Under the pieces are notes generated by a model, which saw only the letters and a program-made list of their open reading frames with translations, was not told the DNA's origin and searched no databases. From Platerodrilus igneus (taxonomy: Eukaryota > Arthropoda > Insecta > Coleoptera > Lycidae), in contig JARFIW010000899.1 in the NCBI GenBank assembly GCA_036346225.1, positions 1,488,001 to 1,552,000 of the forward strand: a stretch of DNA of 64,000 bases, in the 5' to 3' direction. Shown here one piece after another: positions 47,353 through 58,636 of the stretch; position 1 is the stretch's first letter; every line of letters begins with the position of its first letter. Made by a program: the position numbers and the translations under genes.

Positions 47353-48124
47353 GGACCATATGCACCGTCGAAAATTAAGCCGAGCTTAAGTGTTAAGCTT
47401 GCTTAAAATATTAATTTCATATGCACCGTTCAGAAAACAGGACTAAAACCTGGCTTTAGTTAAGCCTAGATATTTGACGGCTTAAGTATATAAGCCACGC
47501 TTAAATATGTTAATATTGATAAATAATACACGACGGTTCTTTAACAACAGCCCTCCTATATACAATATACATATCCCATAACATCGCCTGTTTTTAGTCC
47601 TGACAGTCCAAAAGTTTAGTTTTTGAAAAACGTATCATTTATAGTTACATAAAAAATGGAAATAGAAGATGATATTGTGTTTGAAGAACGAAATATTAGA
47701 TATGATTGAGTTTGGATTTTCAAAGCAGATTTACAATAGGGTTGATTATATACAGGAATTGAGTGATATGGTCTTTTTTCGCAAGTTTAGGTTTACAAAG
47801 GAATGTGCTGCATTATCACTTAATGGTTTTTAATGAAATACTTAAACAGAAGTACAATAAAATCAAAATTGATAGTGCATTATTTATACCCCACCTGTTA
47901 AACCGTAACTGGACGTAGACAGTTGAAAACTGACATCATTTTTAAATTTTGACAGTAAAAAAACCGGAATGGCCAGGTTGCCACATTGCGAAACGACTGC
48001 ACAATGGCTTAACTAAGATAGATAATTATTGCTGCGGTGCATAAAAGAAATTTCTAAGCCGAGCTTTATTAAATAACCTCGCTTAACAAAGCTACGCTTA
48101 ACGTTCAAACGGTGCATATGCCCC
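47353..48124 (+). mobile_element. PIF/Harbinger deletion derivative
   Basis: 772 bp with imperfect terminal inverted repeats of about 28 bp (left GGACCATATGCACCG, right CGGTGCATATGCCCC) and a TAA target duplication on both sides (47350-47352 and 48125-48127), as expected for PIF/Harbinger. The subterminal regions are rich in TTAAGCC and GCTTAA. It carries a remnant of the transposase N-terminus. Confidence 0.75.
47656..47833 (+). pseudogene. HARBI1-like transposase fragment
   Basis: ATG at 47656 opens an acidic 17-codon start (MEIEDDIVFEERNIRYD) that hits TGA. A one-base shift gives IEFGFSKQIYNRVDYIQ and FFRKFRFTKECAALSL to a TAA at about 47833. The FFRKFRFTKE segment matches the conserved N-terminal helix of Harbinger transposases. 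The catalytic domain is deleted. Confidence 0.6.
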
Positions 48125-48182
48125 TAAATAGTTTAATTTACTATAAGGAAGAACACCTCTTTCCTTTTTACATTATCTACAC

Positions 48183-48622
48183 CTATACAAAGTATTTAAT
48201 AGTGACTCCTACGCTTTTGATATCTGCAAATACGCTGAACGTAACTTGAGTTGCATAAGCTACAGACATTCTGAAGCCCACTTGTGCAATTGCTAGACAC
48301 AACGCCTGCGCGTAAGGTGACGCTATAGGTAGGGTGTTGACAAGAAGGCGAGCGCGGCCATCTTGCAAGCAACAACGAGCAGGTACGCCTCGTTTTAAGA
48401 TGCGGAGTTTTTGCTCCAAGTGGGGCATTAGAATTGCTCTATTATCGGAGAGGGTGTAAAGGTTGTCGTGGCGGGGGCTTTGCAAAAGAGCTCTTGCAAT
48501 GCCGCCCCGGACAATGAAGAGTAGACAGTAACAACACGTGCTGGTGGAAGTCCGTTAGTGGTGAGATTGTGTAATAAAACTGCCTTATATAAAACTAATA
48601 GATGCTTTAATTTCCTTAGCAC
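48183..48622 (-). pseudogene. Unrecognised GC-rich coding remnant, one frameshift
   Basis: Two minus frames (48622-48428 and 48485-48183) join into about 140 codons if one base is shifted near 48480. Composition is GC-rich and protein-like, unlike the flanks, with stretches such as LTTNGLPPARVVTVYS, LYTLSDNRAILMPHLEQ and ARLLVNTLPIASPYAQA. No known motif or family was recognised. It may be an old captured gene, an endogenous viral piece or a host exon; I cannot decide. Confidence 0.35.
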
Positions 48623-50278
48623 ATTTAGGTAGGCACATCTAAGTATGCTCGTCTAAAGAATAAAATTTTAAGAAAGCACGTTTGAGAATTGAAAATTTAA
48701 ATCGTTTGTATGTCAAGCAGAATTCCATGTAATGTTATTGGAACGTAATTATGTATTGTGGAATCACTCGTTTTGAAGCTGTCTGAGGGGCTGTTCATGT
48801 AAGAATGCTGTATCTAGTAAATGCCAACTTCGTACTTTTTTAAACTTCAATGAGATGGAGTATTATGTTGTTTTGGTTGGTCTAGAGCGTTTTGCGGCAT
48901 CACCATCGAGCAGTTAAAACAAAACCATTCAGGTACTTATAAAATTATTTATTGAGAAAATTAATTTTACGTATTAATTACGGTCAAAGCTTTGATTTAA
49001 CGTTTTCCAAATTATAAGAAACTTTTGTTAAACGAATGTTAATGTTAAAATTTTTTGCAAGATATGTTTATGCTTAAATCCCAAATAAAAATCAGTTAGA
49101 GAATTATATCCTAGTAACTTAATAGGTCAAATACCTTTTTGTTCAGAACTAAATTTTTTTTCATAAGAGAAATTTTTGAACTTTTAGATTAATTAATTTA
49201 AAGTTGTTATTCAAAGCACGTAAGTAATGCACATGTTAATTGAGAAAAATAAGTATAAAGTTCACTTTTGATTGAAAGATGTTTAACTACAATATGCCAT
49301 ATGATTAGTAGAATATCAATGCTGCTTCTAACATATGATGAACTAACTTTCTTTAATTTCATGTAATGTTTGAGCCATATGCACTTTTTGTGTAATAAGT
49401 TCGTTAGAGAAATTTTGTAAGCCAGAACAGATGTTTTATGGATGTTTAAGAACCCGACTGTAATAAAGAATTTATAAATGTTAAGATCTCTCTATGTAGA
49501 GAAACAAATTCAGAGATTTTTTGAAACTTATTTTATATTGATTATCAGATTTTTTTTATAAATAATTTTTGCAACAAAAAGAATTACATTTAGATTATAC
49601 TTTGATTTAAAACTTTCGTCTTTTTATTTCACTAATTGAAATTAATAATATCCAAATTAGATAAACAAAATTTTGGATGAGGAACTTAGAAAAAAGTTGA
49701 TACAGTATTAGGTAATAGAAACAGAGTAAGTAATTTTCAGTAGAGTATATTTTCATAGGTAAGGTGTTGTTAAGATTTTGAATTCGGGACAGTCGATCTA
49801 TAAAGACCGAAATATTTTGTTGTCGTAAGACACAAACAGTGTCTTATATTTTATTTTTTTTGTGTGACATTTTCTTGCAGGTCTGACATCGCAGAAGCTG
49901 AAGCAGAGGTCCAAGAGGTTTCCAGAGGTATTGTTTATTTTAATTTGTATGCTTTTTGATAATCATTATATCCTATAGGTTTCTGCGTCTTCCTGTAGGA
50001 TACTTTAGTTTTATTTATTGTCTATATAGATGCAGTGGCGCTCATTTCCTTTTTTTGTTCCCGTTTGTAGTCGAGCCCACCCTATATCCACGCCCAATCT
50101 CATTGCTCACCCTTGGGGTAATTCCCAGACTAAGCCGCGAATATAGTAAAGCTCGTGGGTCCACCGAGGTTTTGTTCACTAATTGACTCAATCCCCATTT
50201 AAAGAAATTTAATATGTCTCACTGATGCCCAACGTCAGGACATAATTAAATTAAATAAAGAGAAAAAAATTAGTTTCA
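48623..50278. other. AT-rich part of the insertion
   Basis: No gene supported. One exon-like segment at 49881-49927 lies between TTTCTTGCAG and GAG/GTATTG, with an open GAG-rich reading; it is too short to name. Confidence 0.35.
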
Positions 50279-50356
50279 GTGTAAAACTCCGCCTACTCAC
50301 CGGTTTAGCACGGCCATTTTCTTTCTTCATTTTTTTTTGCCCTTTAGGCTAGGTCG

Positions 50357-50918
50357 ATGCACGTAGCATATTTAAATAAATATTTTAAAAGAAAGAGAAT
50401 CATACAGCTCAAGTCAAGTTCAGATGATAATGCTTCTTCAGATAACCACGATTCAGATTCTACGAAAGAGAATAATAACATATACACAAAAGAACAGAAA
50501 AATGAATCGCAAGAGCGGACAAAAATGTTACACAAATATAGATAAAATAGTTGCAGCTAAAAAATTTGAAAATATAGACTGTAGGTGTTCAAAAGATTGT
50601 AGAACTTTTATTAGTGAAACTGACCGCAAAAAAAATTTCCATATTTTTTTGGAGCCTGGCAGATTTTAAAAAGCAAGATGTATTTCTCTTAAAAGCTATT
50701 CAATGGTGCAATATAAAAAGAAGACACCAAAGAAATTATAAAGGAGCACAAAGAAAATGTGTATATAAATATAATTTATCTGTTCCGGCTGGAAAAATTG
50801 GGTTTGCAAAAACTTTTTTGTAAATACTTTTAAAATATCAATAGAACGAATAGATCGTGTTTTAAAATCTAAAGATGATGGAATGGATAAGCGTGGCCAG
50901 ATGCCAGGATCGTCTAGA
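50357..50918 (+). pseudogene. Decayed transposase N-terminal part, unit 2
   Basis: Fragments in three frames: 50357-50545 (KYFKRKRIIQL then a Ser/Asp-rich acidic stretch), 50424-50669 (CRCSKDCRTFISETDR) and 50614-50823 (SLADFKKQDVFLLKAIQ and KRRHQRNYKGAQRK, ending FAKTFL). It is better preserved than the same region in unit 1, but cut at 50918. Confidence 0.6.
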
Positions 50919-51431
50919 ACTGATATTCTCAACCGCTGGTCCGGCGGACCACCAGTGGTCCGCGGAGAAATTTTACTAGTCCGCAAACAATTTTTTCTAT
51001 CCGCGAAAAAAATTTACTTATAAAAAAATAATAACTAAATTTTAATTTATAAAATTACGAAATACAATTATCTTAAACTACTTTTAATTCTATATAATTT
51101 ATGATTAGTACGGCACTGAAGAAAAACTTCCGAAATGCTTACAAGTGCGCGCGGGCGCGGCGCGCAGACACCGGCCGGCTGACTCTGTATCGACGACAGA
51201 CACTTAAGCCGCTTATAGTATATAGATTTGATGTGTGATCTGGTACAACTTCATCATTGTACAATCTGGGCGTTTTTAAGTTATTGTTAAACGAAACATT
51301 ATTATAATAATTATACATATGTTTAACTGGATTGGACCAATATAAAAGTAAGTTTATTGATTATTTATATATTTATGTAGGCGCTAATAAAAAAATATTT
51401 TTTCATATACTACTGGGGATTCCCTTATTTA

Positions 51432-52515
51432 ATGATAGATACTATAAGAAGAAGAATTAAAAAATTATCAGAGAATGTGGAATACCAATTAATACAAAAG
51501 ATAAAGGAATCAACATTTTTTGCAATACAAATCGATGAATCCTGCGATATTTCTAAAAAGGCCATATTAATTTGCTATGTTAGATATATCGATTTTATTT
51601 TGAAAGAAATAAAAGAAGAATTCTTGTGTTGTATAATAGAATTGGTTTCATATACAAGTCAAATTATTAGACATTTAGGTTGTGAAGGGTATGCAGACCT
51701 TTTTAGACTAGTTCAGAATAGAAAAAAATTTAGAGCTGCGTCAAACCGACCTTAAGTAAGTTCGCAAACAAAATAAAAAAATAAAATCAGTTAACTAAAT
51801 GTCACCATGACATAACTCACAATTAGTTAGCGGTCTAGCATGTTGGCAGCGATTCGTTGCTTAAGCTTAACATATAATTTAACACTTTTCCTCTTTTGGA
51901 GGGGATAACCAGGTAATATTTCATTTCCTTATAAATGGAAATCATGTAAACATATTGAGTACATTAACAACCATCAGGTTGATAATATCTATGTAGGACT
52001 AGGTAGATAAAAAAAAGATAGAAGAGTATAGGAAAACCTAGACCAAGCTATATTAGTCAAATCATTAGAAATTTTGGTTGTGAAGGGTATGTAGAACTTT
52101 TTAGATTAGCACAGAATAGAAAAGAAGTTAGAGCTGCGTCAAACCGACCTTAAGTAAGGTCGAAAACAAAGTGATGATGATGATACAAGTGTTGAGATTT
52201 TTAAAGCACTTAATTCTTATGTTATTAAACATTCTTTAGAATGGAAAAATTGCGTAGGTGTGTGTTCCGATGGAGCGGCTAGTATGGTTGGCAGACATTG
52301 TGGTGTTACTAAAAGAATTCAACAAGCAGTTAATTCTGATTTATTAATTACCCACTGTATAATCCACAGACAACATTTAGCAGCGAAAAGTTTATCCACA
52401 GAATTATATAGGGTTTTAGCAGAATCTATAAAAATTATTAATTTTATAAAAAAAGCGATATAAATAGTAGGATTCGCAATATTTTGTCAGGAGGTTGGTG
52501 CCGAACATGAGCAGT
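51432..52515 (+). pseudogene. hAT transposase, interrupted
   Basis: The first part (51432-51645) reads RRRIKKLSENVEYQLIQKIK, then FFAIQIDESCDISKKAIL (the first catalytic Asp region, IDES) and ends at FLCCIIEL. The second part (about 52180-52515) has DDDDTSVEIFKAL, WKNCVGVCSDGAASMVGRH (second catalytic Asp), THCIIHRQHLAAKSL, and a final piece after a TAA with QEVGAEHEQS. The order matches ZBED5/SCAND3-type hAT transposases. About 0.5 kb of foreign sequence sits between the parts; the N-terminal BED finger and the C-terminal dimerisation region are missing. Confidence 0.75.
51641..52170 (+). repeat. Insertion in hAT with ~125-bp direct repeats
   Basis: Two direct repeats (51645-51775 and 52045-52170) share TTGTGAAGGGTATG, TTTTTAGA with CAGAATAGAAAA, and GAGCTGCGTCAAACCGACCT. 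Both encode a similar piece (GCEGY, then QNRK and RAASNRP before a stop) that resembles the C-terminal tail of a LINE ORF2. They enclose about 270 bp of unrelated DNA. Confidence 0.5.
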
Positions 52516-53548
52516 CATACGACCGTCTCACGCCAGTAATGTCGTGGCTGCAATGACAGGTTAGGTTACTGTTAGAAATAGATATTATCTATAAAAACAC
52601 AAATTAGGTATTATTATTAAAACACAAAACACAAATCACTTAAAGCTTATACGTTTAAATAATTTTAAGCATGCAAGTTTGAAGTATCATTTGTTTTATA
52701 GATTTTATAAATTCATTTCAGAAACTACTCTAAAGCTAATTAGTTAAAAATAGAAAATGTACTTTGAATATTACGCTTCCAAATGGAAATTTAAAATTAT
52801 ATGAACAAAACTAGTAAGCTGAGCCTTTAACGTCAATTAAAAAATGGAAGCAGAAGGTGTTAACTACCGTTGACTACGAAAGCGCTATTGGATTTCGCAA
52901 GCAAAAATTTTAGATTTTTTATTTGTTACTGATATTTGAGTATTTTGTCATTTGAATTTAAGGTAGATAATTTTTAATCATATATTTTTTGGTAAGAATA
53001 TTTACCAGAAAGTTTTGAGATCAGAGTTCCAAATATTTTGACCTTTAAATAGACTATCTGTCAACGATTTTTGGCCAAAACAAACCTTACAAGCGTGGCA
53101 GTAAAAGCGAGGTAAATTATCCACAAGAGGAAAGATTCGAGTTTTGTAAATTTTAACAAAGCTTAAGTTAGGAATATTTTATTAGTTTAAGTAAATAGGT
53201 ACTTGTTGGGAATAATTTTGTTTGAGAATTATGCTGTTAACTGTTCTGTATTCTTTTGTATGAAAGAAAATTATTTTTGATTTTATGTATAGATCCTTTC
53301 TAAAATTGCTGTGTTTCATTTCATTTTGTAAATTCCATAATCTGCGTTAAGCTAGCCATGCAAAGAAAAGTTAAATAGGAAAGTAAGTCAGTAATTTCAA
53401 ATTTCCCGCTTTTGGTGTACCGTTGTCACAGCATTCTTTTAGCGCCTACTCCAAAGAAAGAGGGTTACACAGCAAAATTTAGCGGGCTCCAACGCGAGGC
53501 CTTATCACAGCAAATTGAACGGCGCACTAACGCGAGGCCTGAACACAG

Positions 53549-53552
<4 letters not shown>
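52516..53552. other. Intron 3 spacer, nothing recognised
   Basis: AT-rich. Near the end a pair of AACGCGAGGCCT boxes about 37 bp apart (53492 and 53529) precedes the TA microsatellite. Confidence 0.4.

Positions 53553-53592
<40 letters not shown>
53553..53592. repeat. TA microsatellite (left flank of LTR element)
   Basis: (TA)n ending directly at the LTR start TGTAGTGG. The same microsatellite resumes at 59726 after the element. Confidence 0.85.
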
Positions 53593-53595
<3 letters not shown>

Positions 53596-55628
53596 AGTGG
53601 TTTTAAAAGGTTAAATTTAACTATAAACAAAGCAATTTGAAACACCCTGTATAGAGGAAACAACCAGAATTTACGTGCGAAATTTATTTCATCTACTTCA
53701 TTTTAATGTAACAAGTATTAACAAAAATTTACAATTAATGAATAAAATTTAGTTAGGTTCGTAAAGAAAATAAATTTTAGAAGCCAATGCAATTCATTTA
53801 TTAATTTAATGGAGTTTAATTACGTCTAATGCGCATAATACCATGAAAAGAAGCTCCTAGAAATGTAAAACGTCAGTTAATTAAACACCTGCATGTTTTC
53901 TAAATGTCAGGTTCCCCTTATTTTTATAGATAACAAACAAGTTTCAAAGAATATCGGGTAAACGGTTGGAGGGTTCGCGTAAATGTTAACTAAAAATTTC
54001 CTTAAAGTGCAGAAAGGATAGACGGTCAATGAAATGCTTCCGACTGAGACAGGCATAATAACAGTGCGTTTCAAAAAGCACGTATTCAGTCCACATGGGG
54101 TAAATAGAACGCGGACAGAAATATCGATTCTCTACCACTCAAACAAGGTTAGAAGGAAACACAATATGCATAAGAAAGGGACAGCGTTAAAATAGGCAGG
54201 ATTTTGAAGACATCAATGAATATACTATTGGTCGATATCGTTAGTTGTACAACAGGCAAACACGGGGATATTTGATGTCGGGTTTATTGGAAAATATCGT
54301 AACGACGCGCTAAATTCCGGGGATTTCGAAAACGGTTGAAACAAAATTTGAGGAAGTGTTATTTTAAATTAGATTTTTCACGGTAAGTGGTGGCCGAAAG
54401 GTTACAGTCAAAGCATATAAATACTTGACGAATTAGCACGGCTCGCTCTCTTTTAACTTCGTTCTCTTAGTACTTTGATCGCTTCAGACTACGAACGAGC
54501 TTGTAAGTATATAAAATTATTTTAAATTAAATAGTACAGTGTTGGCCTCATAATTTGATACGCGAATAAGTGGCGAGTCTAAATTTTAATTTGAGGTGCA
54601 ACATTTATCTTAAACAAGCTCGAGAAGTGACGTGAAGTAACGTACATTTAAATTAAATTAAACGAAAATACGCAAGTATGAAAGAAGTGTAATTAATTTG
54701 GATTTGAAATTGGATGCACCGTGAAGGCAGCGCAAGCAGCACAACTCAAATGGGGTTCTTCTACAAATATCTAGAGGCGGACAGCAGAGCAGAGCGAAAC
54801 AACTTTACCGCATCGTCAACGGAGTGGAGGTCTTCAAGAAATTCCAGGTAACGCTTTAAAATTGTTGTTGTTATAAACTATGAAACTATGAAAATTGTGT
54901 GATGTGTGAGAGTAAATTTTGAAGGTATTGTGCATTATTTTGCGTACAGAAAATAATACGTATGACTAACTTTATTAGGGTATTTAAATAGAAATCTAAA
55001 GGTGTGTGCTTATTAACGTTCCATCAGGAATTTAAAATTTTTATTGTGACGAGTACATGGGTTTGTTTTTTTTTGTTTGTTGTAAGAGTATGCGAAGTAC
55101 AAAAGCATACATTATTCATAATTAACTGGGTATCATGAGCTCACCATACTCCAGAGTATACAAATTCAAAATAAATTATAAATAAAGAACGAAAATAAGG
55201 TATTATTCAGGGCCCATTTACTCCGAGTATATTCAATGTGTTTGATATTTTAAATTAAAATCTAGGACAGTACAAAAATAGGATTTATTGAGGTGTAACT
55301 TGATCTCTGAAATGTGGATAATCTTGAATTTTATTTGTAAATAGTGTTAAATAAATATTGTATGATGGTTGTATTATTTTGTGGTTTTATTGAGAGTGTG
55401 CGTGAACGATACAGAGTATAATAGTGAATCTAGGTATCCAAGAGGAGACCCAAATGAGCTAGCCTGGAAACTGAAGAAGAATTAAGGTGATGAAGAGAGG
55501 AACCTGGGTAAGAGATTATTTTTATTAAATTTTTCTATTGTGTGAAATTTATTTGCGAGTTTTGGAAAATAAATAAAATTTTCGAATATTTTTGTTATTG
55601 AGGCTCGATTTAGAGAGGTTCCACGGCA
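53593..55628 (+). repeat. 5' LTR (about 2.0 kb) with TATA box
   Basis: The U3 part has TATAAATA at 54416 and a start region about 30 bp later. A donor-like TTGTAAGTAT lies at about 54501-54510, exactly where homology with the shortened 3' LTR begins. The right part (54513-55628) matches 58637-59725 closely, including TAGGTATCCAAGAGGAGACCC. Confidence 0.75.
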
Positions 55629-55633
55629 ATTTA

Positions 55634-55708
55634 TGGCGCCCAATTCGTGGGGCATGATACATACAGGGGTACACGGCAAATTTATGGCGACCCAAAAGTG
55701 AGGCTCGA
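55634..55708 (+). promoter_or_regulatory. Duplicated primer binding site
   Basis: TGGCGCCCAATTCGTGGGGC at 55634, five bases after the LTR end, has the form of a gypsy-group primer binding site. A second version, TGGCGACCCAAAAGTGAGGC, lies at 55685, again after ACACGGCAAATT. A ~50-bp tandem duplication of the LTR-end/primer-site junction is the simplest reading. Confidence 0.55.
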
Positions 55709-55821
55709 GTTCCAGATAAAATTTAACAATTTTATTCCAGGAAACTGGCGATCTGAGAGAGAGAGAGTCTGTGTTTTTGATAAATTTAAGAATATTTTGA
55801 GTGTGAGAGTGATTTGATCGT

Positions 55822-57184
55822 ATGCAGCGAAAGGAGTGGTTAAGGAGCCAAGGAGTGGAAATTGGAAGTGACGATAGTGCCTTGTGTGATAAAAATTCGA
55901 AAATGGAGGAAGCTGGAGGGAGTAGGGATCAGTCGAGGACGGAATCAGGAGAAACTGGGAATAAATTGATGATGAGAAAGTTAGAGGAAATGAGATTAAC
56001 TACGGACGAATCAAACAAAAAATTTGAAGAGATTAGAGAAATGAGTGTTGAATCGAATCGAAAATTTGAGCAAATTAGTCAGAAAATTGACAATTCGACG
56101 AAGGAATTTTCAGAATTTAAAAATAGTTGACGGTAAAAATGGAGGAAGTTGAAAATAGGGTTGATAAAAATGAGCGTGATATTAGAGGTTTAAATCAGGA
56201 AATGGGACAATTAAGGACTGATTTAAGGATTTTGTGTGAGGACGAGATTAATGCTAAAATGACTGAGGTAACGGACTCGTGTAAGGATCAGTTAGGTCGG
56301 ATTGAGAGAGAAGTGACCGGGATTAAGCATAATGTAGCGACTTTAATGGGGGATGGTCCAAGGTTAGTAACAGGTAATGTGTCTTTGGAGCAACAGATGG
56401 GGATAGTAGGGTAAACCTTCAAATATTCATTAACAATATTAGAGGTTTAATAAGTAATTTGTACGATGAACAGGCGAAGTTAAATGTTGTAAAAGCTTTA
56501 CTAAAAGACCATGCTGAAGCTTGGTACAATTTAATAGGACAAGAAATTGACACTTACACTGACTTTGAGGACAGGTTTTTGAAACATTATTGGAGTGACC
56601 ACAGACAAGACCAGGTACGAGACGATTTGATCACGGGGAAATTTAGAGGAGAATTTTTAGGAAGTAGGGAGCAATATGCTATACGAAAGTATAGCATAGC
56701 GAAACAACTGAACCCACCACTGACGCACCGACAGATCATAAAATACTTGTCGAAGCATTTTGAGGTTGAAGTGAGACAGCACGTAGCACTACAGAACATT
56801 GTTGACAGAGAGATGTTTCTGGAGTACCTGCAGAGGTATGACGCCGTAAACAGTGGACGACCTCGGGAACCAAAGGAACGACAGGTAAACACGGTTAGGT
56901 ACGACAACAAACGGGAAAGTTACGCAAGACGGGGGAATAATTATACGTATCAGCGACAAAATTGGGAACCGCGACGGACCTTTCACAGGAGCAACAGTGT
57001 AGGTAGGGGACCTGCACCTAGACAGGGACCTACAAGACAAAACAGTTCACCGCACATGAGAGGGACAGCAAGTACAAACCGGGAAGGTAACAACACAGAC
57101 CGAGTGGAAACGCCAAGGACATACGCGGAAGTAACAGCAAGACCAGGACCGAGTAGGGAGAACAGACCTGGACAGGATTTTTAG
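55822..57184 (+). pseudogene. gag of LTR retrotransposon 2, two frameshifts
   Basis: Three overlapping plus frames in series: 55822-56130, 56127-56414 and about 56400-57184. The N-terminal two are charged heptad-like coiled coils (KKFEEIREMSVESNRKFEQI). The third is the capsid part (INNIRGLISN, LLKDHAEAWYNLIGQ, DFEDRFLKHYW) with an Arg-, Gly- and Pro-rich tail (GRGPAPRQGPTRQ) and no CCHC knuckle, so RNA binding would depend on the basic tail. The gag stop TAG (57182) lies in GGATTTTTAG, next to the protease frame. Confidence 0.75.
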
Positions 57185-58278
57185 AGCAGGACAAATTACT
57201 AGACATCACTGTGTACAAATATGAACATCCTAGGGAATTTTTGAAAACAGAGAAAGAAATTGAGCCAAAAATTGTAGAAAAATTTTGTTTGCCCATAATT
57301 GAGATTAAAATTTTTGAGAAAAATTTAGGAGCATTATTAGATTCAGGAGCTGAGGCGAGTTTGGTATCGGAGGAATTCGTCAATGAAATTAAAAATGAAG
57401 TGTGTGACAGGATAATGCCAATAAAAAGAAGTCACCTGGTTGCGCCGAATAAAAAACGAGTTGCTGTTGTAAATAGCGTGATTATTTTGAAAGTAGAGTT
57501 AGGTTCAGTAAGCTGTGAACAAGAATTTATAATTGTACCTGGGTTAAAGTTTAAAGGGATATTAGGGGTCGATTGCATGATGAAGTTAGGGGTTATAATA
57601 GATATGAAGAGGAAAATAGTTAGGATTGGGGATAGGATATTGCCCTGGAAGGCAAGTTATGATGTCACAGAAGATAACATGGGGTTATGTATTAATAGTA
57701 TAAAGGAAGATGATGAAGAAGTGAGAGAGATCGACTCAGGGGAATATAATGAGGAAAAGGTAGATGAGGTACAAGTAATAGTAAAAGAAGAAGCTGAACA
57801 AGTAGAAGTAGAGTCAGGCGCAGCATTAATAGTGAATAACAAGTCAGAATAAAGAAAGATAGAAGTAAAAATAGCATTATGTGACACACAAGAGGTAAAT
57901 ATAGGCATAAGTGAGTTAAGGGGCAAAGACAATTTTGGTAATTTGAATTTGATTTTAAAAGATTTTTGTGAAATGAATATTGTACATGAAGGGTCTAGAA
58001 AAGATGAAAAGTTTTGTATAGAGGAGAAAGATAAAGATGTTGAAGTAGTATCGTTTGGTTGGTCCACAGAAAAGGAAATAATAATGAATGAGAAACAGAC
58101 AGGTGTAGGGACGGAAGAAGAAATATTTAAGAAGCAGGATAGTAGGGATAAGTTTATTTTATGTGAAGTAACAGGGATGATAAGTATTGAAATAGAAGGA
58201 GGAGGAATAGGGATGAAAAGTATTAGGATTGTTAGAAGAAAGACATGGAAGGTCAAGAAAAGAGTCAGATTTAAATAA
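57181..58278 (+). pseudogene. Retroviral-type aspartic protease frame, one internal stop
   Basis: Open in the -1 frame relative to gag across the T run at 57178-57182, then continuous to 58278 except for one TAA at 57850. LPIIEIKIFEKNLGALLDSG gives the catalytic DSG at 57340 (LLDSGAEASL), and FKGILGVDCMMKLG is the conserved C-terminal ILG-D box of retropepsins. After about residue 160 the sequence becomes Glu/Lys-rich and unrecognised, and no reverse transcriptase motifs appear. A fused gag-pro product by -1 slippage is an inference. Confidence 0.75.
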
Positions 58279-58289
58279 GAAGATGAAGT

Positions 58290-58620
58290 GTAATGACAAA
58301 AAAAAGATAGAGATAGGTGAATTTTAGTGTAGAAGTTGAATAGTTAGAGATAGAAATAGGTATATAGAAAAGTAGAAGTAAAAATAGGATAAATATGGAT
58401 AGGTGTATATAGAAAAGTAGAGATAGGTGTATAATAGAGTAAAATTTAAATAAATAGGGATATAATAGGTGTATATAGAAAAGTAGAAGTAAGGGTTTAT
58501 AGAAAAATAAAACTAGGTATAGGATAAATATGGGAGATAGTTAGATATAGGTATAGAATTAGGTAGGTAGAGATAGGATAAGAATAGATAGTGATAATAG
58601 GTAGGGTTAAAAGATATGAA
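58290..58620 (+). repeat. Purine-rich degenerate tandem repeat
   Basis: Units of about 30-60 bp built on ATAGGTGTATATAGAAAAGT with AGAAGTAAAAATAGG. It lies just before the truncated 3' LTR and may mark the deletion junction or an old polypurine region. Confidence 0.6.
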
Positions 58621-58636
58621 AAGTGAAGATAAAGAG

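Larger units (their letters stand above)
47251..50278. mobile_element. 3-kb insertion in tandem copy 2
   Basis: Interrupts sequence that is continuous in copy 1 (TTGCATGTG, then TAAAACTCC). GTG occurs at both edges. The left edge reads TTGTAACAAAAACTCTTGTT, with an internal hairpin. It holds a Harbinger derivative, a GC-rich minus-strand frame and AT-rich DNA, with an exon-like piece (TTTCTTGCAG at 49871-49880, donor at about 49928). Nature unknown; possibly a host segment moved by rearrangement. Confidence 0.45.
45268..50918 (+). mobile_element. Transposase unit, tandem copy 2, interrupted and truncated
   Basis: Matches copy 1 from its start to 47250 (about 95% or better by eye, with many one-base indels), continues at 50279 after a 3-kb insertion, and breaks off at CGTCTAGAA (50918), where a hAT element begins. 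The rest of the transposase is not present after the hAT element. Confidence 0.75.
50919..52515 (+). mobile_element. hAT transposon remnant (ZBED5/SCAND3-like)
   Basis: Begins with a degenerate hAT terminus, TTCTCAACCGCTGGTCC followed by GGCGGACCACCAGTGGTCC, typical of this hAT group. Coding remnants follow at 51432-52515. The 3' terminus was not identified. Insertion or a linked deletion removed the rest of transposase unit 2. Confidence 0.65.
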
